Origin: Amoebophrya sp. A120 | Lineage: Eukaryota > Sar > Dinophyceae > Syndiniales > Amoebophryaceae | Reading direction: 5' to 3' | Length of the DNA stretch: 64,000 bases | NCBI GenBank assembly: GCA_905178155.1 | Contig: CAJINV010000011.1 | Location: 1,385,216-1,449,215, forward strand | Part shown: in pieces, positions 55,801 to 64,000 of the stretch | Layout: the number at the start of each line of letters is the position of its first letter | How positions within the stretch are numbered: position 1 is the stretch's first letter | Notes under the pieces: model-generated | What the model saw: the letters and a program-made list of their open reading frames with translations, nothing else | What the model was told of the DNA's origin: nothing | Database searches by the model: none | Made by a program: the position numbers and the translations under genes

Positions 55801-58800
55801 AGATATTGTTCCGTCTGGATCGTGGCGTCCGGCGGGTTGATGAGGAAGCTGCAAGAACGTCGGCAAGTGCGAGTGAACGGAGGGGCAATATTAAACGCGG
55901 CCCCACATACGTGGGGAAACCAGTGGGGGACGTCCAGATTGGTCGCCTGCAATCACGGCAGACCTTGGCCAGGCTTGCGCTCGTACTCGCAACCATGCAG
56001 CGGGTCAATCCGCAGGCGGAGGCTCGGTATTTGCCAATCCTGGAAGACATTGCAAGGTGGGCTCCCTCGGACAACAAGTTCCCCCCAAAAGACCAAGCCG
56101 CAAACTGGACTCCGGACAATCTGACGCTTTTCGCTCGCGCCTTCGGGATAGCGGTAGCGCGTCCCCCTAGTCGGTTCACGCCGCTCCTGCTGCAGCTTGA
56201 GCGCGTTGCGCGCTACTCTGACTGGGCCGGGTTTGAGCCCAGGCACTTCTCCGAGCTCATAGCGGCGCTCCGGGCGCTGGCTCCTTCTGAATTCTATCCA
56301 TCGCAAAAATGTAATTATCGGCCGCAGTAGTATCTATAAATCGCATACGCATAGGCAATTTCAATTTGTTTTGCAGACGAACTAGAGTGAAACTTGTCAT
56401 GCAGATTCAAGCAAGAGAGCAGATCTACTATCATGCTGAATTGCGATCAGTGCGACGAGTTGTGCGTCGATATAATTTTGGCACTCGATACCCGTGGAGC
56501 GACCAAACGCGCCTTAGCAACAATCGCCGCGGCGGCTCGAGATAGAACCCAGACGGGACGACGCGGCCGGGCAGGTGGTGACTCTCGCGCCACGGGACAA
56601 GAACGGGAAAAACGCGCGGCCTACGCGACCGCGTCACCGCCCACCCCGCAGGAGGAAGACGTTGGTGCTGCTGGTGCCCTATCAAATGCAAATTATGTGT
56701 CTGGGTCTGGAAGAGCCCCAGCCCGCTTGTTTCTCATGCATCTTTCGGACCATCCAAGTGGTGTTTGATGCACGCAAAAGCATCAATACAGGTTTTGCGG
56801 ACCACGCCGGTTGATGCCTGTCCCGCATAAGAACCTGCCGACTTGCGTAGCAAAAAAATGGGCAGCTTCAGCTTCTGGCGCTCATGCAAAACAAATTTTT
56901 TGTGTGTTGTTCCAGAGTTATTTGCACCATCACAAGTTTTGCAAGTCTTCCAGATCCAGACCCAGATATATTTGCAATGCATATAATACCCGTAGGGTAT
57001 GTGGAACTCGTGAGCAGGAGCGGCGTCGCTGTCGAGCGCCGTCCCAGGAGCGGCGTCGCCTTTCTGTCGATTCGGCAGCGACACCGCCAGCTGGTGGTGT
57101 CGCGGTGTCCTCGTTTCCCCCGGGCCGGCCCTCTAGTTTTGCAGCCTCTACTAGTGCAGACGACCGCGGCGACCACTTCTGGTTCTGGGCGTTGATGGAA
57201 GATGGTGGCCTGTTGGACCGCACGATGGCAGCGCTGCGCGAGGAGGACTCGAGGAAGAACGAGTGCAGCGAGGAGGACGCCGACAAGGTTCTGCGTCAGA
57301 GTGTGCTGGTACAGGTGAGAAAGTCTGTGGCCCTTGTAACGGGACGCGTCGTTCCTGATCCTGGTTCCGAGACGTGGCCTGAAGCCGTGGTCGCGGCGAT
57401 GATCGGCTTAATATCCAGTGCAAAAAGGTCTCGGTCTGGCAGAAAATATACAAATCTGCATTGCGCATTTCGAACGAAGCCATAATCTCTGATGCGTGGT
57501 GAGACGTATGAGTCGCGCCGGCGCCAGTAGTCCGTCATACAAAAGCTGGATTTCTCATGCTAGTTGCGCACGCTGCACGACCCTTCATGTCATGCTAGAC
57601 TAGGAGGTACGGAAGTTCCTAATCGTGTCGCATGGAGCGATCAGCATTGCAAATTGCCAAACCCAGACTTGTTTGCATTTCATACGGGCCCAAGCTGAGT
57701 CTGAGCGCGTTCGCGTTTGCAGTCGCGGTACTTACCAAAGTCTGGCCCTGGATCAAGCCGAAGGGTGTGCCCTTTCTCGATGAGCTCGCGAAGCAAGGGC
57801 TCGCGCAGCTGGCGACGGATCGCGATCCCAAGCGGAGCAGTCCCTGGCTCCCCCGTGACCTGGTGTTGTTTGCGCGCGCATTTTGTCGGGCTGCGCACAA
57901 AGACTGCTATGCCATCTTGGAAAGCGTTTTTGCGGTGGCGCAGGCACGGCATTGGCTAGGCTTCGAGGCGAAACACAATAGCTACTTTTACGAGACCTTT
58001 CGAAGTTTTGCTCCCGATCATGGGTTGCGGTTGCAGATCCCCGACATCGAGGCGCGCGGATGGAAGACCAAGAAGAGCAACAGTGGAAAGGGAAACTGGT
58101 GCGATATTACAGCGGCTGAGCAGCAAATAGAAAAAGACGAAAAAGTTGGAAAACATTGCGAGTACCCAGTTAGCGCACCCCCGACGGACGAGGAGCCGGA
58201 AAAGGGCCAGGAAGGAAGTAACAAAAGTTGCAGGAGCAGGCGCGATGACGATGAGCCCGAACCGGAAAGCGAGGCGACTTCCGTACTGGTATCCTGTGCT
58301 AAAACGAGCTCACGACCACACTCGGGCAATTCCTCTGATGTAGAAGCAGAGGAGCCTGTCTCTGTTGTGTCTTCAGGAACCGGAGGTGGCAGCGCAGCTC
58401 CGCCTTCCGAGGAAAATCGTGTCGACCCGTTGCAGCAAGAAGCCACGGCTATCAAACAGTATATATGTTTGCGTCTGGAAAGAACTTGTCATGCTGAACT
58501 GTGCTTATAAAATCTAATCATTCAGACACGAGCATGACTTTTCTGGAGAAGTGCGCCTCGGCTTGCCGAGTCTGGTTTTTATGTTGGACGTTGTCTACAA
58601 CACATGCGTAGCGCGCATCACAAATTGCGCTCTTGTTGCATAAGAAAGAGCAACGTCCTGCCGGCTTAATATGATCTGTCTGTCATGCAAGATGGAGGAC
58701 TCACACGTAGCGTTGCTCTACAGGAGTTGTAAATGCGTGACACGCAACAAGCTCCACCTGTTTGTCTTTTTTTGCAGGCCCAGACATATTTGAATTTGAT

Positions 58801-59137
58801 AGCCACCTCTTCGCGTCAATTCGGGCAGCAATTGCCGGACCCCATTTTATTTCTTCGGGAAGAAGACCTGCACCCGACTCCACAAGTGGCAGTGCGCCGA
58901 GCCGTCACAGCACTGGCGCGAAAGGGGGCCGCCCAAGAAGCTGCGGAGGAGCAAACGTGGGGACCCGTCACGGAAGTAAGCACTCGGGGCGAACAGTATT
59001 TGAGGAGGCTTGATGATGGACGACAGAACGAAGCCTCTGCAGCAGCTTCCCTGCGCGATTTGCCGCAGACCTGGGTCGACGCAATGCTGGGTACAACCCG
59101 CGAACGTAATCGGCCAGCACTAACGAGATTTCAGTGA
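52848..59137 (+). CDS. Large protein with duplicated helical domain, unknown function
   Basis: Exons 52848-53445, 53715-54100, 54274-54693, 55581-56294, 56496-56679, 56989-57411, 57690-58449, 58807-59137 sum to 3816 nt (1271 residues). An Ala/Leu-rich hydrophobic segment (about 52977-53070) may be a membrane anchor. Gly/Pro/Gln-rich linkers fill exons 1-3. Two related helical blocks, about 55944-56290 and 57690-58030, share the order Leu-x-Leu-Phe-Ala-Arg-Ala-Phe, then Trp-x-Gly-Phe-Glu and a closing Ala-Pro. They loosely resemble helical-repeat RNA-binding proteins of organelles (HPR/OPR/RAP type), a tentative comparison. The C-terminus is acidic then basic. Seven intervening elements, none GT-AG; the long one is flanked by 48-bp repeats. 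Confidence 0.78.
53446..53709. mobile_element. Introner, family B-like (264 bp)
   Basis: Starts TATGCCTTGCAAATATCCCTGG, ends ATATTTGCAATGCATA. Perfect GCAGC repeats at 53441-53445 and 53710-53714. Confidence 0.88.
54101..54268 (+). mobile_element. Introner, family A (168 bp)
   Basis: Starts TATGCATTGCAAAAGTAACG, ends CTTTTGCAATGCATA. Flanks CTCCT and CACCT match 4 of 5. Confidence 0.87.
54694..55532. mobile_element. Long TIR element between 48-bp direct repeats
   Basis: Direct repeats GACCAGAAGTCCGGGTTTC onward at 54646-54693 and 55533-55580 (one mismatch) encode the same residues in both copies. Inside lie inverted ends (GTTAGCGT near 54711; ACGCTAAC ending near 55516) extending ~45 bp with AGTGAATTTGTATTGCATGAC-like words. 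Removing 887 nt restores the frame. The interior has ORFs on both strands but no recognised domain. Confidence 0.82.
56295..56490. mobile_element. Degenerate introner (196 bp)
   Basis: Starts TATCCATCGCAAAAATG, ends TTTTGGCACTCGATA. Flanks AATTC and CCCGT do not match. Frame is kept. Confidence 0.6.
56680..56983. mobile_element. Introner, family B (304 bp)
   Basis: Starts TATCAAATGCAAATTATGTG, ends ATATTTGCAATGCATA; carries GTCTGGGTCTGG and inverse. Flanks TGCCC and TAATA do not match. Frame is kept. Confidence 0.7.
57412..57684. mobile_element. Introner, family B (273 bp)
   Basis: Starts TATCCAGTGCAAAAAGG, ends TGTTTGCATTTCATA. Flanks CTTAA and CGGGC do not match. The required frame change is met. 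Confidence 0.7.
58450..58801. mobile_element. Introner, family B (352 bp)
   Basis: Starts TATCAAACAGTATATATG, ends ACATATTTGAATTTGATA. Right flank GCCAC also occurs three bases before the left TSD position. Frame is kept. Confidence 0.72.
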
Positions 59138-62100
59138 AAGAGCGAAGCTCTACTGCTTACCCGTCGACTTCTAGATGAAACTACTACTACACGCCGCCGA
59201 GATAAAGACTAGACAGACTTGTTCGCAGCTCAGCACCTCCTGGGATCAGAAAACAACAGCGCCGCCATTGCGCAACGGGCAGGGCACGTGAAGTAGTGCT
59301 GGCTTTTTTGCATTTTGCTGTGCTCATTTCTACTTCAAATTATATCTACTCAGTGCCAGTTGTATCTACTTACACAGGTTGCACGTAGTAGCTTCGGCGG
59401 ACCGTAATTACACATAGACATTTATCGGCCTGTCGTACTTGTTATTGCGCTGCATAGCCGTGCAGATTTTCTTGAAATTCGATTTCGATGGTGGAGTTCT
59501 AGCGTGCCTAAAAAAGAAGCACTGGAACTGGCAATCTTTATTAGCGATTGACTATCCGGCACATGGAATAATGAATCATCTATCTTGCCAATGGAGGATG
59601 ATGAAGCAGCTAGCTGGCCTCTAGAAAAGAGCTCAAGCCGCTGCAGAACGTCGCACAGTGAAGCGATTTTTCCTCTTGGTTGTCTATTTATTACTACTTT
59701 TTTTTAAACATTATGATTATCTCGTCCAAGCTTCATACGATTCTGATTCAAAGAGCCCTGCCCTTGGCGTAGGGATAGGGTCTCGTCCGCAGGTCAGCTT
59801 TGTCGTGATGAAGAAACAAATGATCTTGGTGGCCCTAACTTTTTCTATTTGCTTTAGCCCGGATTTCGGTTACATGTCCGTGGTTACTGCTCTCGTCAAC
59901 GCTCCTGATGCAAGGCAGCTGCTATAGCTGCTTTGTTTTTGTTAATACTACTAGGTCCCTACAAGAAGAAGAACGAAAATTGACACAACGAGAACTCTAC
60001 TATTGACGGGCACTAACTTTTATCGTGGTCTATGAAATTAATTGTAGTGCCACCCACGCTCTGCCAAAGTGTGTGGCACTCTCTTGTAAGATTTTTAGAC
60101 AGTAGTAGAAGATGTAGTAGTCCGCATTCAAGAGAGCCTTGCCTTTGGCGTAGGGATAAGGTCTCTCCGTGGGAAAAAGAATCTTCCTGCGTAACTGTTT
60201 TTACTTCCAGTGGCTGCCATTTACGGGAATGAGAAAGTGAAGCTAAAAGCAGGAGCCGTAGATACACAAGTTGTAGCGCTGTTTGTAACGAAGAACGACC
60301 ACGATAGAAGATGTTGTAATTTCAGAGCCTCTATCATCATGCTGCGCAACGTTGGAAAGACGCTGCCTACAGGAGCTGCATTGGTGAGCAGCAAACTGTA
60401 GCACTGGTCGTCGGAGTAGGCTTTAGTACTATATATTTCTTCTTGAACAAGATACAACGCGTTGTTATAAACACGCTGTCTACTTCAGTTCTAGTTTCTA
60501 ACATGCACAGATGAAACTAGTTCTGCGTCAGCAGCACGATGGGGAGGCCTTTTCGGATCCACATGCTGACGACCTCGAACTCGATTCATCATATCGCTTT
60601 CATCCTGCTGCTGTTTTTACGGATACAGTCTTCATCTCTACTAGATATAATGCGGAGCTTATTCTCCGTATTCACTTCACCGTCCTGCTTGTGGATGTTG
60701 GTAGGTCATCTGGTGTATTGTTTAGTAACCGGAAAGCCGGTCATGAAGGAATCGAAACGATCTGAGTGGTTTCGTAACTTTTTCTATTTGCTGTACCACG
60801 GATTTTGGTCATTACATGTCCGCGGTTACTGCTCTCGCGCTGGTTAACGCTCCTGACGCAAGGCAGCTATTGTAGCTGTTTTGCTTTTGTTAGTTCCCTA
60901 CAACGAAGATTGATTGAGACAAAAAGAACTCTATCGAGGAAGGGCACTATTTTTATTTGATAGTGTCTATGAAGAAATGAATTGTTGTAATGCCACCCAC
61001 GCTCTGTGCACTCTCGTGTAAGATTTTTAGACAGTAGTGGAAGACGTAGTAGTCCGCATGAAGTAGATTCTCATCCTTCGATGTAAAAGTGCTGATGCGC
61101 GTTCTGTTTTTACATCGTCGGAGATTATACGAAGGCGCACTACATCATCCTGACAAGATAGACATGAAAAACACACAGACGCTTCACTGTTGAAAGAGAC
61201 GAGACGCGAAGCCTGAGCGGAATGCGAAGGAATAGCGGGGACAGTGCTGCAAGTACCACTTACACTTAGAACATTAAACAGTGACGATGGAGGAAGCTTT
61301 TGTTCTGGTACTCGAAGTCAAGAACTATTTTTCAAGCCACCTCCGAGTCAATAGCCTTCAACTTTATCATCATCTTGTCAATACATTTTTATCGCATAAA
61401 GAAGCAACAAACTACACTTGAAAAATGGTACTATGGTACTCCTACAAAGACAGCCACGAAGATGAGCACCACGATCTGTCTTCTTCGCAGAAAAAAAAAA
61501 GTTTACTTGTCTTCATCTTTTAACTGCTGGTGCTGCAGGAGCAAAAGCACCTGGGCAAGCCGAATTCGAATTCCCGCTATTAATGTGAGGCTTTCGTCGA
61601 TGATGTGTTCTTACCCCGAATGAAAATAGACGCGACACACATGATTTCAGTCTTAGTCAGTGTAATTCTAATTTAAAAATACCCAGATAAACACCCAGGT
61701 GGCTGATCAAGATCATCAGCTCAGATAGGCCAGTCGTGGCTGCCCAGATCATTATAATCGACAAGTAACGGTTTCGAGGAAGGAGGCGATGAAGATCATT
61801 CACCATCAGGGGGAGAAAGATCACAAAGCAGATCGTAAAAAATGCCAAGATAGCTCCAGACTATTGCGACGAGCTGGTCTTGAGTAGTAGTAAAGTAGAA
61901 AAAGTAGAATCACTTGTTTTGCGGCTGCACTTTTCATTTGAGAATGCGGACGAAAGGAAACGACAAAGGTGAACCAACATGTCAAGAAGGACGATTTATT
62001 CCAGCAAGGACCTCACTCGTCTCGTTTCTTCATCTTCGCCATATTTGCGTATTTCTTCGTGTCCGTCGTGGTACTATCGGTATGAGAACAAACCTTCTAC

Positions 62101-63178
62101 CTGCCACCTGCTCCACAACCGAAAGAGCCGCGGCCTGGCGTTCCTAGATGTTCTAGCTGTCTCGTCGTCCACGACGTGCTTGCTCTCCACCCTACAGAAG
62201 CCGGCGCACGCGGTACAGAACCGGCAGAGCAGCAGGAGAAGCAGCAGTAGTAACTAAAAGAAGGATACTTTTTTAGAGGCAAGCGCACTAAATTGGCGAG
62301 AAGATTTTCTTTTGGCTTTTCGCAGTTCAAGCCTGCGAAAGATTGGCGCTCCGCAGTCGAAGACACAGGCACCAAAGTTGTACGATGAAGATCAAGATGC
62401 CAGAGTCAAGACCCCGTCTCGCCCATAGTTGTGCTTGCAGCACCGGTAGGAGATGAAGAAGATGGATTTTCGTTTTTGGGTCGCAGTTCAAGATGAGAAG
62501 ATGAGACGATGAAGAAGTTCCAGTCAGGGGGCGTGTAGTCGTCTGTGCGACTTTGCTGGTGACTGCAACTTCTTCCTCCGATGGTGTTCCCTTCCCGATT
62601 CAATATTTTTCCGATGTAGTGCCCTTCGCGGATTCGCTTTGCAGTAGCAGTACTTGACCTATCGGGATTCAAGATTGATGATTAGCTTCACTATTTGAAA
62701 TTAGTGTTCGTAGTGACAGCTCCGGGCGGCCGCTGGGGGATTTCGGTGTGACTAGCTGCTGGCGACTAGTCTCCATTTATGTTCGGGGAAGAAGCACGAC
62801 TACAAGATGTTGCTGATGACTTCATATCGGGTTTCGAGATTTTAGGCACTAGTAGACTTTGGCGAAAAGCAGCCAAGCTAACGTAGAACACACGTGCAGA
62901 GGTGCGGAAACGCCGGGAGAACAAAAAGAAAAACCCCGGACAGCAGAAAGCACAACAGCAGTCAGGACGAACGAAACAAGGAACAGTACGCAGCGGAAGA
63001 GACCACCGACACGAACGCGAGACATCACGAAGCAAGAACATGGAGCAGTATGGGGGCGTAGAACGATTTCGATTTCGACAACAAGCTGCAGCACGGAGCA
63101 CTGACTACGATTTTTAGACGCAGGAACGAAAAGGGAAAATGGAATACAGTTATAGTAGCGCGAACAGCAGCAGCAGTG
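59138..63178. other. AT-rich region with local duplications
   Basis: About 59834-60130 and 60774-61058 are diverged copies of each other (shared TTTTTCTATTTGCT, GCCACCCACGCTCTG and GATTTTTAGACAGTAGT words). A TTGGCGTAGGGATA word also occurs at 59764 and 60139. Hydrophobic short ORFs (59658-59927 from a GTG, 60539-60847) are not supported as genes. 61430-61670 repeats 51600-51790. Confidence 0.55.
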
Positions 63179-63742
63179 ATGACAACAGGCGCTGCGGTCT
63201 TTCGGATGCAAGATTTTGGAACACAGCAATGGGGGCGCGGAACGACCTTGACTTCAGCTTTCAAATGCAGGGACCAGGAGACGCGGAAATTTGAACGCAG
63301 GACCAGCAGCAGCAGTGACGATAGAAAGACGCGCAGTTTTTTGGATGCAGGGTTTTCAGAATTCGCAGTGCAGCATGCGAGCAGCTTTTGTTTTCGGATA
63401 GACGGTGGAGAACTTCGTATGGCGTTAGGGGGCAGTGCCGCCTGCCGATGCTGGAGAGATTTGTTTTCGATCGACCTCAACCTGATTCCCGTTTTCCATC
63501 CGACACGCCGATGCTACCAACAGCCGGTCGATAAGCTTTTGCACAACTTCGCCATTCTTCCAGTGGGAATGAAATTGCTTCTGTACCACGACCGCCTTGG
63601 AAGAGTTGTTGATGACCCCGCGGGATTTCGAATCGAAGACAACATGACGACCACAGGCGATGCCAGTACTGTTTGCGGAGCAAGTATCCCTCGCGACGAC
63701 TTTGTGTACACTGATCGGCGTGAGCTTGCTTTTCAGGCTTGA
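63179..63742 (+). CDS. Weak ORF of unknown function near right edge
   Basis: An ATG frame of about 187 residues ending at TGA. The first half repeats low-complexity Ser/Arg segments at the DNA level (GCAGCAGCAGTGA words twice), the second half looks more globular. A second frame (63660-63986) overlaps its end and is about as good, so the true exon structure is unclear, possibly with an intron near 63738 (TTTTCAG). It may continue beyond the window. Confidence 0.3.
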   Translation: MTTGAAVFRMQDFGTQQWGRGTTLTSAFKCRDQETRKFERRTSSSSDDRKTRSFLDAGFSEFAVQHASSFCFRIDGGELRMALGGSAACRCWRDLFSIDLNLIPVFHPTRRCYQQPVDKLLHNFAILPVGMKLLLYHDRLGRVVDDPAGFRIEDNMTTTGDASTVCGASIPRDDFVYTDRRELAFQA

Positions 63743-64000
63743 AAACGAACCGACTCCGGATTCGAGATTTGTCATGCAGGTTTACGCGGGGGGCGAAGGA
63801 TTTGTCTCTGTTGTGAACCGACGAAAGATTACGCCCGCGACCACCGCACGCAGACTTTCCGATGCCGATCTCGATCAAGACGCCGATGCTGATTATTTTC
63901 TGACGCAAGATATCCGAGCAAGGACTCGCTTCTCGAGAACGCGACGGAGAGTTATCCTGTCGACGAGAGGAGATCGGAATTTGTGATGCTGGATTTCGAT

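Noticed and set aside
1-64000. Spliced-leader genes, tRNA, rRNA and snRNA genes
   Set aside because: I looked for the dinoflagellate spliced-leader words and for cloverleaf-like or rRNA-like stretches and saw none. A covariance-model scan would be needed to exclude small RNAs.

Overview
The window looks like nuclear DNA of a protist, most likely a Syndiniales dinoflagellate parasite of the Amoebophrya type. The evidence is indirect. Every protein-coding gene I can support lies on the + strand, as in dinoflagellate unidirectional gene clusters. The genes are compact and encode Ser/Thr/Ala-rich proteins full of low-complexity linkers. Most introns are not GT-AG introns: they are repeated elements with terminal inverted repeats (TIRs) and short flanking direct repeats, which matches the introner elements published for Amoebophrya. 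I found no rRNA, tRNA, CRISPR array, operon-like ribosome binding site, or recognisable dinoflagellate spliced-leader sequence.

Layout. 0-2.5 kb: 3' part of a membrane protein gene, then a LINE-type retroelement fragment between ~50-bp direct repeats. 3.2-6.0 kb: coiled-coil protein with a possible MATH/TRAF-like region and three GT-AG introns. 6.6-9.1 kb: METTL21-like methyltransferase with a long N-terminal extension. 9.7-12.7 kb: drug/metabolite-transporter superfamily protein. 14.1-19.0, 20.5-26.4 and 31.4-34.9 kb: three large proteins of unknown function. 27.2-28.2 kb: single-pass membrane protein. 28.2-31.4 kb: an island of repeats holding a minus-strand Copia integrase fragment and a duplicated piece of the neighbouring gene. 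37-51 kb: a cluster of at least six small, probably secreted proteins; four share a Cys-Cys plus S/A-F-L module. 45.5-46.8 kb: degenerate GC-rich minisatellite. 52.8-59.1 kb: large protein with a duplicated helical domain. 59-64 kb: AT-rich repeats and one weak ORF.

The main signal is the introns. About 29 elements nearly all follow one rule: a 5-bp target, then an element starting TAT and ending ATA, then a copy of the 5-bp target. Removing the element plus one target copy restores the reading frame in every gene where I could test it, and whole-gene exon sums come out divisible by three. Several sequence families obey this rule, one family is present in both orientations, and ordinary GT-AG introns occur in three genes. 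Two larger insertions behave similarly but are flanked by 48-62-bp direct repeats.

Limits: exon joins were made by eye from reading frames and repeats. The exact splice position inside each direct repeat cannot be fixed without cDNA. Most products have no family I recognise.
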